Below, piece by piece: positions 46,876 through 59,400 of a DNA stretch of 64,000 nt. The notes under the pieces are model-generated. The model saw nothing but the letters and a program-made list of their open reading frames with translations, had not been told where the DNA came from and did not search any database. Position 1 is the stretch's first letter, and the number at the start of each line of letters is the position of its first letter. Made by a program: the position numbers and the translations under genes. The DNA comes from Haematobia irritans (taxonomy: Eukaryota > Arthropoda > Insecta > Diptera > Muscidae): contig NC_134398.1 in the NCBI RefSeq assembly GCF_050003625.1, forward strand, positions 64,984,891 to 65,048,890, read 5' to 3'.

Positions 46876-48831
46876 CAAGTAAGCAAAGTCTAAAGTCGGG
46901 CGGGGCCGACTATATTATACCCTGCACCACTTTGTAGATCTACATTTTCGATACCATATCACATCCGTCAAATGTGTTGGGGGCTATATATAAAGGTTTG
47001 TCCCAAATACATACATTTAAATATCACTTGATCTGGCCAGAATTTGATAGACTTCTACAAAATCTATAGACTCAAAATTTAACATGTGACAAATGTTTTC
47101 TCCATAAGGACTTAGCATAAAGGGCCCAAAATTGAGTTATCTCTCCCAGCCAGATCTATACTAAAGGCTGTGGAAAGGTTCATTCGCCCGAACCGAAACA
47201 TGTACAATCCAGACGTGTATAGATTTGTATCTGGCGTTTTCTTTTCAATGGCTCTATTAACCATGTTTCTTAATCTATATCTGTCCATAAAGCTCGAAAA
47301 ATAATTGTATAATTAGATATAATGCATTTGGACGTCAATTGCCTGTTTCGGTATCAGACTAACATGAAATATACAAAACACATAATTTTTTTTTTTAAAT
47401 GTGGTATGCCGATGTTCTTTTTTTACCATTTTGCATATTATATATTTTTTTCGGAGGAATCGGTGATCTTGTGCATTTAAAGGTTAAGTCGGCTAATGCG
47501 CTTGGGTGGAACACAATGTTAGTAAAAAATAGTGGAAACATTTAAATCTGAAGCAATTTTAAGGAAACTTCGCAAAAGTTTATTTATGAGTTATCGCTTG
47601 ATATATATGTATTAGACTTTTCGACTAAGTTGTGGCGATTTTACATGGGAAATGTTGGTATTTTGACCATTTTTGTCGAAATCAGAAAAACATATATATG
47701 GGAGCTATATCTAAATCTGAACCGATTTCAACCAAATTTGGCACGCATAGCTACAAGGCTAATTCTACTCCCTGTGCAAAATTTCAACTAAATCGGAGTT
47801 AAAAATTGGCCTCTGTGGTCATATGAGTGTAAATCGAGCGAAAGCTATATATGGGAGATATATCTAAATGTGAACCGATTTCAACCAAATTTGGCACGCA
47901 TAGTTACAATGCTAATTCTACTCCCTGTGCAAAATTTCAAATAAATCGGAGCAAAAAATTGGCCTCTGTGGTCATATGAGTGTAAATCGGGCGAAAGCTA
48001 TATATGTCTAAATCTGAACCGATTTCAACCAAATTTGGCACGCATAGCTACAATGCTAATTCTACTCCCTGTGCAAAATTTCAACTAAATCGGAGTTAAA
48101 AATTGGCCTCTGTGGTCATATGAGTGTAAATCGAGCGAAAGCTATATATGGGAGATATATCTAAATGTGAACCGATTTCAACCAAATTTGGCACGCATAG
48201 TTACAATGCTAATTCTACTCTCTGTGCAAAATTTCAAATAAATCGGAGCAAAAAATTGGCCTCTGTGGTCATATGAGTGTAAATCGGGCGAAAGCTATAT
48301 ATATCTAAATCTGAACCGATTTCAACCAAATTTGGCACGCATAGCTACAATGCTAATTCTACTCCCTGTGCAAAATTTCAACTAAATCGGAGCAAAGAAT
48401 TGGCCTCTGTGTTCATATGAGTGTAAATCGGGCGAAAGATATATATGGGAGCTATATCTAAATCTGAACCGATTTCAACCAACTTTGGCACGCATAGCTA
48501 CAATGATAATTCTACTCCCTGTGCAAAATTTCAATTAAATCGGAATAAAACATTGGCCACTGTGGTCATATGAGTGTAAATCAATAGGGTTCTATTCTGG
48601 GCCAAAACACATACTTGTGCCAAATTTGAAGTCGATTGGACTAAAAATGCGACCTAGACTTTGATTACAAAAATGTGTTCACGGACAGACGGACATGGCT
48701 ATATCGTCTCAGGAGCCCACCCTGAGCATTTTTACCAAAGACACCATGTGTCTATCTCGTCTCCTTCTGGGTGTTGCAAACATATGCACTAACTTATAAT
48801 ACCCTGTTCCACAGTGTGGCGCAGGGTATAA
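46876..48831 (+). repeat. Type X long repeat, complete, with six tandem monomers
   Basis: The left terminus is CAAGTAAGCAAAGTCTAAAG with GGCCGACTATATTATACCCT; the right is CAGTGTGGCGCAGGGTATAA. About 147-base monomers (GAACCGATTTCAACCAAATT) occupy roughly 47690-48570. A GACAGACGGACATGG segment follows. TATACCCTGC near the left end and GCAGGGTATA at the right are inverse. Confidence 0.82.
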
Positions 48832-48900
48832 AAATATTTTTGAAAAACTAACTATTCTCTTTCATGATAGGCTAAGAAGTTTCCGAACCGCCCTCGTATA

Positions 48901-50697
48901 AGGGTTTCAATTCATATTAATTCCAAAAAAATGTATTTAAAGAAAATTGTTCTTTGCCCCAAAAAGTTTCAACTTTCGTACTTCTGGATTTTTTTCGATT
49001 ACATAAAAAGAAAGAAATACTACTACAAGAACTGTTCTTTTCTGATTTTATGTCATTAGGTTTGAAATCTTACGAAATTTTTTAGAATATATGTAAAATG
49101 ATATTATTTCTGTTTCCAAAAGTTCTATTTTGTACATCGTTTATAAGTTTTCTTTTCTTTTCTTTCTTACGAAATTTTTTAGAATATATGTAAAATGATA
49201 TTATTTCTGTTTCCAAAAGTTCTATTTTGTACATCGTTTATAAGTTTTCTTTAAATCGGTTTGTGTGTGCCCAACAATCTGGTCTGTAAATAGAACTGCT
49301 TGACTGTATGCGTTGCTTGTGCATTGATGGCAATAGCGAAAATTTTAAGATAATTAACTATTAAAATGTTCCATGTTCCCCGTGAAAAAGTAACATTATG
49401 ATCTTGTAACAAGTTTGAAGTTATAATATTTACCAATTCATTCTAATTTCAATTCATTCTAATTTTTTTTAACAACTCGTTTTCTAAGCATTCTAGCCGG
49501 AAGGCCATACTCAATAATTTGTGAATCAAAAAAATGCTAAACAATAGTTTATAAATAAGTTAACGACATCACATTCAAATTCACACTCCATTAGATAGAT
49601 AATAAATAATATTGGTATTTTGTTGCCTTCCTTTATTCCTCTATGATGCAATCAGCGCAAACTCTTTTTTAAGTGCAACATTGTATCATGGATATTTGTT
49701 AAGTGTATGAGCTAGGAAGAAAACTCCCCATCGTCGTCACCATAGTCCTCTGACAATTGAGGCAAATCATATTTCATAGAATTACCTCGGTCCACATAAA
49801 TCGAATGACGTTAAAAGCATGCAGCACCAATAGCAACAGCTCTAACGACATGATTTCATAATGCCTTCAGTAAAGTTTGTTAAACTTTGAAGTTCTGGCC
49901 CATTCGCTTTCAAAAAGAGGATGAGAAAGTCTATTGACTTTGCTCGTTGTCGACATGTCTTGCTAAGTGCCTCATAGTTTTCTGACCATTGTGGTGTGGT
50001 GGCAAAAACTAAAATAGGTACCCTTCATGATCACTTGCACATCGTCGAGTTACTTCAGGTCTTTGAAATCTTTGTAATGATTAAATAGGCGAAGAAGTGC
50101 TTACAAGAGCAATGTCATGCAAAAATTGCCTTTTGCTGAATACCCTCTGTACTCCTTCATGCCTTATGCCATTTGTGTAACACCCTCCGCCCACCTTCAT
50201 GCAGGCTGCCTTCTACATTATTGTACCGCACCAATAGTTAAGGCAGAGAATCAGAAATCAACAAAGCCAGTGCATTTCTTATGTCTCTTCTTTGAATGAA
50301 TTCCTGATTAACCGGCGGCTTTTTTTTAAAAAACACTTTTGATTTCATTGTCAAGAGCTTTGTGCGACTGCGCAATAGAGTTAGGCACAAGTTACAGTCG
50401 GGAGGTGTTTGCGATTTCTATCAAGCATAAATTGATAGAGGAAAATATTGATGAGCAACAATGTTGCCATTCCTGTATAGTAACCGCAACTGCGAACAAA
50501 TGTGAACTGCAGAGAATTTTTTTGTACAAAAATTTCAAGTAAATAAAAATAAATAGAAATAACTGCAAAATCAGTAATTACGCTCCTGGTGATCTCATCT
50601 CAATTTGTGAAAATAAATGATCCAAAAAGTATCAAATGTTAAGCTGAGTACTACGGCGTTTGGTCTACTAAAAATGTACGAAATCTTTGTCCGTCCA
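48901..50697. other. Intron with one young tandem duplication
   Basis: 49069-49251 is a two-unit duplication. 49250-49345 resembles an internal piece of the tRNA-like-module element (reverse of 20815-20950). Nothing else recognised. Confidence 0.55.
49069..49251. repeat. Perfect two-copy tandem duplication, period 97
   Basis: The block from CTTACGAAATTTTTTAGAAT to ATCGTTTATAAGTTTTCTTT is present at 49069 and again at 49166 without visible differences, implying a recent event. Confidence 0.88.
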
Positions 50698-51176
50698 CAC
50701 TAAAAAAAATATTGACCTAATATCTCTTTCTTTAAAACAAAAACATTTTTATTAAAAGAAAGCCAATAACCATTGCTTAAAGAATTGTTTTCTTTAAATT
50801 TAGGACACGAACTTTTCAAAAATGTGTCTCTCCGTTAAAGTGGTGTCTTTGAAGTAAAGCCAAATTCGCCGTATAGTGAAAAAAAACATTTTTTATTTAA
50901 AGAAATAATCTTTAAATTAACATAAAGAAGCTTTAAAAATAGGCTAATACTTATTTTGAGGATTTTGAAAATTTGACTTAAAGTTTGTTTTGCTTTTTGT
51001 TTTCAAATTCGATAAATGGAATATCTAGGCTTATTTTAATTTTATTGATCCTAGATGGCTTGAAGGTCGCTAAACATGTCTTTATTTTAAAGAAGCAGTA
51101 TCTTTGGTTCGGAATTAATGCCAAAATCCTTAAGCGAAGGTCAAAATCTTTGGATCCATGTAAACTTTCTTGAGTG
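50698..51176. mobile_element. CACTGAAAAA-type MITE, divergent
   Basis: It starts CACTAAAAAAAATATTGACC and ends ACTTTCTTGAGTG followed by TA. It contains TTTGGTTCGGAATTAATGCC. Confidence 0.65.
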
Positions 51177-51469
51177 TAGTGTAATTTCTCACTTAGATTA
51201 GATAAAATGAAATAAATTACATTCTTTGGAACTGGGTTGCTTTTTCTTGAGTGATCTCTTAAGAAATATCTTCAACTTATCGATCTTCTGTATGAATGTA
51301 CGGAATTTTCACTTTAACTGAGACTCTGTATATTTTAAATCAGGGATCCGGAGCGGTCCATTTTTTTCGCTCCGCTCCCGCTCCGGAGAAAAAAAAACCG
51401 CTCCGCTCCGAGAAAAAAAATCGCTCCGCTCCGCTCCACGCTCCGCTCGGCTCCTCTTCGAGAAAATTT

Positions 51470-52125
51470 AGAAAAATCGGGCGGTACATATATGGGAGCT
51501 ATAGCTAAATCTGAACCCATTTCGATGATTTTTTGCACATATAGTTAGTGCTATAGAAGATTACATTTCGCCAACTTTGAGTAAGATCGGTTGATAAATA
51601 AGGGTTTTATGACCTAATTTGACAAAATCGGGCGATACATATATATGGGACCTATATCTAAATCTGAACCGATTTCGATGAAATTTTCAGACTTAAAGGG
51701 TGATACAGAAGATTATTTTGTGCTAAATTTGACGACGATCGGTTAGTAAAAAAAGTGCAACGTGACCCCATTTGTCGAAATCGGGCACTACATATATATG
51801 GGAGCTATATCTAAATTTGATCCGATTTCTTCCAAATTCAATAACGTTCGTCCTTGTGCCCAAAAAAAAAACCTCCCTGTACCAAATTTCATCAAAATCG
51901 GTTAATAATTGCGACCGAAATCCTGTGAACAACAAATACATGAACAGACGGACGGATGGACGGACGGACGGACGGACGCCAAGCGCTAGATCGACTCAGG
52001 AGGTGATTCTGAGTCGATCGGTATATATTTTATGGGGTCTAAAATCGATATTTCTTGTTGGCACATTTTGTGGCAGATCAAACTTATTATACCCTAACCA
52101 CTATGTGGTTTAGGGTATAATGACT
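51470..52125 (+). repeat. Type X repeat, partial
   Basis: Two to three monomers (CATATATATGGGAGCTATAT), then the GACGGACGGACGGACG segment and a TTTAGGGTATAATG end. Confidence 0.7.
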
Positions 52126-52139
52126 TTAAAACAATGTGT

Positions 52140-52552
52140 TGAAATATTTTATTAATTTTGAAGATTTTTTCAGAAATATTAAATCCATTTTGACTTCATT
52201 AAAACGAAATTTGCATTCATGTTAGGATACACATTTTTATGTCGAATCACTTATCTATGAGGACAAACAGACTTCATTGAAAAGTTTAGAAAATTTTAGA
52301 CAAGGAAAAACTATTTTTCAGAGAAATACGTCTTCTATTCTAAGCAAAATTCGTATTCGTATTTTAAGCATGTGAAATATTTGGCCTCCCGACAATATTC
52401 TTTGCGGTGCACCATCTACTATTTAATATGTGATAGAAACCAAATTTATGAAAATGGACCAAATTCTGTTTGGTCTGACCATCGGACCAAATTTAAAAAT
52501 TAGAAATTTTTTGGACCAATTTTGGTCCGATCGGACCAAAACGGCAACGCTG
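52140..52552. repeat. MITE fragment joined to a solo hAT-like end
   Basis: 52140-52410 matches the right half of the CACTGAAAAA family, ending CGACAATATTCTTTGCGGTG. 52440-52552 carries GGTCCGATCGGACC and ends GGCAACGCTG as at 31828; the other end is missing. Confidence 0.6.
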
Positions 52553-52591
52553 ATTGGAATTGAAAGTCTATACACAGAGTAGAAGTAACTA

Positions 52592-53848
52592 CACCCAGAG
52601 AAATGATTGGTTGGAATTCGAGTACGACAACAAATAGATTGTGGTGACCCACAATTTTTAATTGTTTGGAATAATTTTTAGTTACTTCCCTTGTTTAATA
52701 GTTTCTGTAACCAATATAATAGTTGTGTGACTAAAAGTTGGTACACCCGACCAAATATTGGTCGTTATTTATATATTGCAGTAAGCAACTATTTCAATTT
52801 ATTCCATCTTGTTGTGATAACTAATTTGTTTTGCCAATGTATCACCAAACCCAACTGAAAGTCTGTATAGCAAATAAGTTAGTTGTGTTAACAGATTTGA
52901 TAGTTATAAAAAGAATTTGTTGCTATGGACTACATATATGACAACAAATAATCTTTTGTTTCATTAATTATATAAAACTTAAAAATTCAAGTTAGATTTT
53001 TTCATAATTTTTTAATTCCGGTAGCTGCATTGTAAGTTAAGCATCAAGGTAAGTAAGATAAACATCAAATTGCAACTTACTCTTCATCATTTCCCTTAAT
53101 TTCTATAAAATTTCTATAGATATCATAGAAAATGTTACCAGTACTGAGGTTGGGAAAGGTAAACATATAGATTGTCTGCTTCATCAGCGGTCTCAAAATT
53201 TCAACATTCCCCTGATGCCGATATATAAGAAAAATTTCATGAGCCATGATTGAATCCCAAGTCACACTGAAAATTGATCCCATGATTGTGAGTGGTTGAA
53301 CTAACTGAGCGTGGCCGAACTAACCAAATTAGTGTATGGGCGTGAGTATTGGCGGCAGTTGGGAAAATCCATGTTATTCATTTGCTATGGGACGCGTTCA
53401 ACGATGATAATGTGGTACTACAACAATTGGAAATACTTGATTGTGCTTTTGAAGATTTTGAAAATCTCCACCTTAGCTATTTCATGGGATTATCTTTTAC
53501 CGTTCATTAAGGACTTTTTACAAGTTCCTTTTTGGCCAATAACTAGAATATACATTATTATATAATAAAATAAAAACTAAAATGATGTTTTCTTTAAATT
53601 CGCAAGTATTGGTCGTCGGACAATAATTAGTTGGTTGTACAAACGAATGCAATTTTAATGGTTCTGTTGGCTTATTAGACTGTTAATGTACCCAAAATTT
53701 AGTTCTTTAAACTACTTTATGTACTGTTGTGCCAGACAACAATTGGTTGCTTCAACAAATTTTGTCGGTTATATTCTGATAGTAGATGGGACCAAATAAT
53801 TTGGTTGGCAAAAAAATTGGTTGGCACAACAAATTTGTTTTCTGTGTG
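52592..53848. mobile_element. TA-flanked TIR element with TTGGTTG words
   Basis: The ends CACCCAGAGAAA and TTTTCTGTGTG are flanked by TA (52590-52591, 53849-53850). It is full of CAACAAAT and TTGGTTG words in both orientations. The inverted ends resemble those at 4039-5037. No transposase. Confidence 0.65.
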
Positions 53849-54159
53849 TACTCTCCGAAAGTTTTTTTTTTGTTTTGCAACAGACGTAGAGAAGAGGTTT
53901 TGTTATATTTGTAATGTGTGTGTGTATGTTTATGTTTGCAACAACCTCCATCGACATCAGTCCGTGGTATACCTACGAATATTCTTACTCAGATCTAGTG
54001 TTACCTAATTTCGCTTTTTTCCTCTTTATTGTATAATAAATGTATATGCGCACATTTTTCAACCAAAATTGAAACTATCCATAATTTTAATTAAATTTTC
54101 GAGAACTAATATCAGAAATAAGAGAATGCTAGGATATAGTACAATAGTAAAGCAAATGT

Positions 54160-54808
54160 GAATGAAAAAAAGCATGCCCGGTTCCAAAGATTTTGTGTTT
54201 ACTTTAACAGTTTGGGTATTAATTCCGAGCCAAAGAAGCGGAGAATACATGTAAGGATACTTTAAAGACGTAATTCTCTTTTTGGGGGTTATGTACTTGC
54301 TTCTAGGAAGCAAATGTTAATTTTTAATTTTTTTAGATTTTTTTCGTCAGTTGTTATCAAAATCCTTTAAAAACGAGTTAACGAGTTATTTTTTTCCATA
54401 TTAAGACTCGACTTCCAGTAGAAATTATGCTATGTTTCAAGTAAAAAGCGTCTTTAAAATAAAGTGTTGAAAAACATGTCTTATTTTTTAACGATTTTTT
54501 GCTTTGTAGGCAAGATGCAAAAAGGAAACAAATTTAAAGACAATTTTATTAATTTTAAAGAATTTTTCTTAATTATTAAAGTCACGTTGACCTTACCTCA
54601 AAAATTTTATCTTTCATGTTATGATACACATTTTTAAGTAAAATCACTTAATTAGAAGGACATTACAACTTCATTCAAAAGTTTATTGCCTTTTGGACAA
54701 GAAAAAAAACTTTATTTTAGAGAAATGCGTCTTCCATGTTAAGCAAAATTTGCATTCTTATTCTAAGGACATGGAATCTTTGACTTCACGACAATATTTT
54801 TTTCAGTG
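54160..54808 (+). mobile_element. CACTGAAAAA-type MITE, one arm of an inverted pair
   Basis: It opens AAAAAAAGCATGCCCGGTTC (outermost bases worn) and closes ATATTTTTTTCAGTG with TA following. It is the same ~650-bp unit as 54931-55596 in the opposite orientation. Confidence 0.85.
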
Positions 54809-54930
54809 TAGAAAACTAAAAAATTAAATATAAATAAGATCGTTTAATTGCATTTATTTGACGTTCATTACAAACATCTTTGTAGTAATACGGGATGAAA
54901 TTGATCGAAAGTACTGTTGTTACTTTTACA

Positions 54931-55596
54931 ACACATACTACACTGAAAAAAATATTGTCGTGAGGTCAAAGATTTCATGTCTTTAAAATACGAATGCAAA
55001 TTTTGCTTAGCATAGACGACGCATTTCTCTAATATAAAGTTTTTTTCTTTGTCCAAAAGTCGATAATCTTTTCAATGAAGTCGTAATGTCCTTATAATTA
55101 AGTGATTTGACTTAAAACTGGGTATCATAACATGAAAGAAAAAATGTTTGGGCTAAGGTCAACTTGACTTTAATAATTCAGAAAAACTCTTTAAATTTAA
55201 TGAATTTGTCTTTAAATTTGTTGCCATTTTGCGTCTTGACTATAAAGCAAAAAATGGTTCAAATTTAGGACATGTTTTTCTAAACTTTATTTTAAAGATG
55301 TTTTTTACTTGAAACATAGCATAATTTCTACTGGATGTCGAGTCTTAATTTGGAAAATAAAGTTGTCTTTAACTCGTTTTTAAAGGACTTTGATAGCATA
55401 TGAAGAAAAAAAGCTGAGAAAGCGAAAAATTAAAATTTGCTTCCTAGAAGCAAGTACACAAAACCTAAATTTAAAAGAGAATTGTGTCTTAAAAGCATCC
55501 TTACTTGTATTCTCCGCTTCTTTGGCTCGGAATCAATACCAAATTTTTTAAAGTAAAGACAAAATCTTTGGAACCGGGCATGCTTTTTTTTCAGTG
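54931..55596 (-). mobile_element. CACTGAAAAA-type MITE, complete reference copy
   Basis: CACTGAAAAAAATATTGTCG at the left and GCATGCTTTTTTTTCAGTG at the right, with TA at 54929-54930 and 55597-55598. It is 666 bp with no coding capacity; the frame at 55430-55696 crosses its edge. This is the cleanest copy in the window. Confidence 0.9.
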
Positions 55597-55918
55597 TAGA
55601 TATATATTTTGACATTTGCCGTTTTTGAAAACAATTACTAAAAAATACGTTGTGTTTTCCCCAATGTACGTACGTACAAAAATACATATCGTACATTTTA
55701 AACGTTTACTCACACTACGCTAAGTACTAGCTAAATTTGAAATTACCTACACAGTGTAATTTCAAAGTTACACATTTCATTCAAGTAATATTTTATTCGG
55801 AGCGGAGCGGTTTTTCATTTGGAAACCGCTCCGCTCCGGATTTTAGAAATGCCGCTCCCGCTCCGCTCCCGCTCCGGCAAAACAAGGGCTTGCTCCGCTC
55901 CGGATCCCTGTTTTAAAT

Positions 55919-57682
55919 CAGCAACTATCTAAAAGTTATTTAAAATTAAAACAACAAAACTATCTATGTTAGAGTGACCAATCAGAATTTATTAAAATCC
56001 ATTTAAATGAATACAGACAAAATTCTTTAAAAATGTGTAAATAATAATTTTAAATGTTCAAAAAAAAAAAATAACAATGGCCCAAATACAAGCTTAGAAG
56101 AATTCTATACACAATTTTTAAAGCATTCGGTCAGTTAGTATGTCTGCTATCTATAGAAGAAACCAAACATCCATCCTTCGAATCCATTGAATCCACTACA
56201 AGGTTAACCATCACCAGCCTCGATGATGATGATCACCGTCATCCTTTCATAACAGGAGCGTGAATACTATGTTTATCTTGATTGGACAGACCCCAACTTT
56301 TTTACTTATCTCCTTGCATACTGACCGTACAACATTGTTGTTTGATTGCTGGCATACCTGCTTACTAACTGGGGCGAACAGGGGCGGTTACTGTGGTGGT
56401 TCTCAGCATCACTTATAGATGGCCAATAAAAGCATTGGCAATATGGTTTAGTTTCGAAACGGGATTCCTTTCGAAAACATATGCTTATGATAATTTATTA
56501 AACAGAGATAGGACTAAGTAGTTACAGGGTGTAGCAAATGTGAGTGGAATCATAAATTTCAAAAATAAAGTTAAACCAAATATGAGATAATTATATTATA
56601 ATTTTATTACTATTTCATTAAAAATTTTAAAGAAATGCAAAATAATTTAAAAAGCATTGTCTGGGACAAGTGTGGGACTCCTACTTTTGAAGATCACGAC
56701 CACACATTGCGTCATTGATTCTGGGAAGCAAATTTTAATTTTTCATTTTTACAGTTTTTTTCTTCATATGCTATCAAAGTCCTTTACAAACGTGTTAATT
56801 AATTTTTTTTTAATTATAGCGTTGAAAAACATGACCTATTTTTGAACACTTTTTTCTTTGTACTCAAGATGCAACAAGACAACAAGTGTAAAGACAATTT
56901 CATTAATTTTAAAGAATTTTTCTGAATTATTACCTTGGTCCAAAAAATTTTTTCTTTCATGTTATGATATCCATTTTTAAGTCGAATCACTTAATTATAA
57001 GTACAAAACGACTTCATTGACCTTTGGACAAGGAAAGAAAAACTTTATATCAGAGAAATGCGTCTTCTTCGCTTTCATATTTTAAGGAGATGAAATTTTT
57101 GGCCTCACGACAATACTTCTTTCCGTGTAGCGACTCAGTAGAACGTGAAAATGCATAATCCTATTTGTCTACCATTATGGTTTCCAATATTTGATTTACC
57201 CTGTTTCCTGTTATTTGTTGGTCGCTGCCTTTTCGGGTCATCGCGATGCTTGGTATGCAATTTTAGTTGTTTTAACGACTAATTAAGTAAACATGTTCAA
57301 CGCAACAAGGCATATTTCAAGGTCAACATATTTTATTGAAAAAAAAAACTCTCGAATGCATAAAACCTTTAAGAAATTGCTGCAGGTTCAAGAATTCAAG
57401 TTTAGTGTAAATTTTTGCATTTTTTTCATTTTCGTTTGTTTTTTCGTTATTTTCAGAATTTTAATAATGGTTATCAGAGTATAGTCAAAACATTTACATG
57501 CTAACTCCTGATTATTTAACTCATTTACATTTTAGTTGAAAACATAAAATACATCAACGTTTGGATTGAAATCACAACTAAGCTAGTCAACTTAACATGG
57601 AAAATTTTGCACTCATTTCTTTAACAAATAAAGCTACCTTTTATTTGTTTTGAGATAATCAAAACATGCCAAGTCATGTGAC
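55919..57682. other. Intron with one worn MITE
   Basis: 56720-57127 matches the CACTGAAAAA family, left end missing, closing CACGACAATACTTCTTTCCG. The rest is unrecognised. Confidence 0.55.
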
Positions 57683-58109
57683 CAGAGAATGAAGACTGCC
57701 GATTCGCGCCGCCGATTTTAGCCGCCGCCGACTAGTTTTTGCTTGTCGAAGCATCCGCCGAATTTGTCGACTCATCCATTTAATTAAAAATATTAATTTA
57801 AATAAAAAAATAATAATAATTGTTGTATTATTTGTCAAAATGTTTAACTTTCCACTCAAAATCCGTCAGTATCAAATTGCTATAAAAATTTAGCTCACAA
57901 AACTTGAATGAAATGCAAATGTGATTGTAAGATTGGTTGTACAACTAATTTCATTACCATTCAGATAACTTCAAATTGATTATATAATGGGTAATTGTCT
58001 GCCGCCGAATAGACAAATTTATATCGGCTTAGCCGTCAAGCCGCCGCCGCCGGAGGCAAAAAATTAGTGTCAGCCGCCGCCGACAAAAATGGGTCGGCTT
58101 TATTATCTG
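57683..58109. mobile_element. hAT-like MITE with GCCGCCGCCG array
   Basis: The ends CAGAGAATGAAGACTGCCGA and the inverse of CAGATAATAAAGCCGA match with small differences. CATGTGAC is duplicated exactly (57675-57682, 58110-58117). GCCGCCGCCGAC clusters sit inside both ends. 427 bp. Confidence 0.88.
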
Positions 58110-58152
58110 CATGTGACGTCGTAAATGTCACGAATTTTCAAAAAATGTTACA

Positions 58153-58472
58153 CAGAAAAAAGGAAGAATGAACTACACCGTGCGAAAATTGAACTACATT
58201 GTTCTCGACGTTTTGAGGTTTCCACAACATTCTTACTATTTTTACGAATCGTACGAAATTTTCTTCTTCTTTAGTTCAAATTAAACTTTATATCCATGTT
58301 TATTTAATGAAATGTTTGAGACATACTTAGAGAACTGAAAATTTAGTTGGGCTGTGAAAAATTTCGCAAGAAATAATAAAATAATAAAATAATAACCACA
58401 ACAATTTTTTTATTGCAATGAAAATAAGTTATAATTAGCGTTAGTTTAACTATGGACTTTTTTGTCGGTGCA
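58153..58472. mobile_element. MITE, CACAGAAAAAA end
   Basis: The left CACAGAAAAAAGGAAG and right GGACTTTTTTGTCGGTG are loosely inverse. The right 75 bases match 27900-27968 reversed. Confidence 0.5.
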
Positions 58473-58700
58473 AATTTCTTTCTATAACCCGGGGCAATGA
58501 AATTATACTCACCTCAATTAACGTTAAATTTTTGATACTGGTAGTAAAAAGTTTACATTTCGAACTGTAGAATATGTGGTCGTTTTGATTTTGAAATGTG
58601 TTTTGATCGAAATGTGTCAAAATGTAAGTCCGAGTTCTTACTATTCTTATTTTATTTTCTTATAATTTAAGGGTTCAATATCTTAAACTTATTCGCCACA

Positions 58701-59400
58701 CTGAAAAAGTGTTCAGTTCCAAATTTTTTGATTTTGATTTCGATCCAAATAAGCGAGAATGTGTTCTTAGTATATATTTAGGATGAAAAAGAAAGTCTCT
58801 TTAGAGAGCTATCTGTCTTTAAATGTACTCTCATTCTCTTTTTGTGATGCATTATCCAAAATATTCATGTGCAAAATAAAGGCTGTTTAAAAATCCAAAT
58901 GTTACGAAATTTTTTAATAAAGTTTTTTTTTTAATTTCAAGATTAGTCTTAACCTATATTTCAAGCTTTAATGTAAACTTTAATCCAAAGATTTAATATA
59001 TCTGTTAATATAAAGATTTTTTCTATGAATCAATTCTTTTTCTTTACTTTAAAGAAAACTTTCCTTACTTCAAAGGCTTACGTCTTTATGGGAGTGTCGC
59101 AAATTTCAAAGATTTGTATTCTGAATTTAAAGAAAAGGATTTTTAATGCGAATATTATAAACTTTCTTTCAATTAAAATTTATTTATTTTAAAGAAATTT
59201 AATATTATTTCTTTAAATCAAAAGAGTTTATCTTCACTTTAAGGACAAATTTCTTTACCTCAAAGCCTTACGACTTCGTAGGAGCGACGTAAATTTCATT
59301 GATTCGTGTACAGGATTTAAAGAAAAAAAATTTTTAAAGCTAATATTATAAAATTTCTTTATTTCATTCATTTCACTTTATTTATAATTATAATCAGAAG
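58701..59400. repeat. CACTGAAAAA-type relic with two ~185-bp tandem units
   Basis: It starts CACTGAAAAAGTGTTCAG. The blocks from about 59040 and about 59224 share CTTTACTTTAAAGAAAA, then TTACG-CTT and GGAG-G, and GAATTTAAAGAAAA in order. The right border is unclear. Confidence 0.5.

Larger units (their letters stand above)
45535..48900 (+). mobile_element. mariner (DD34D) with two later insertions
   Basis: The transposase coding region starts near 45541, is interrupted by a SINE (about 45612-45944), resumes and stops at 46875, where a type X repeat (46876-48831) intervenes. The element's 3' end resumes at about 48832 and ends GTTTCCGAACCGCCCTCGTA near 48899. The matching 5' terminal repeat is absent, so the left end is truncated. 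Confidence 0.82.
51341..55910. mobile_element. hAT-like element, 4.6 kb, GGAGCGG-rich ends
   Basis: The inverted ends CAGGGATCCGGAGCGG and CCGCTCCGGATCCCTG (allowing one internal shift) are flanked by an exact TTTTAAAT duplication (51333-51340 and 55911-55918). Both ends carry arrays of GCTCCGCTCC words. The interior is later insertions: type X sequence (51470-52125), a solo hAT end (52440-52552), a TA element (52592-53848) and two MITEs. No transposase found. Confidence 0.88.

Noticed and set aside
47690..48570. CRISPR-like array of regular repeats
   Set aside because: The units are contiguous ~147-base monomers without unique spacers, in a eukaryotic intron.
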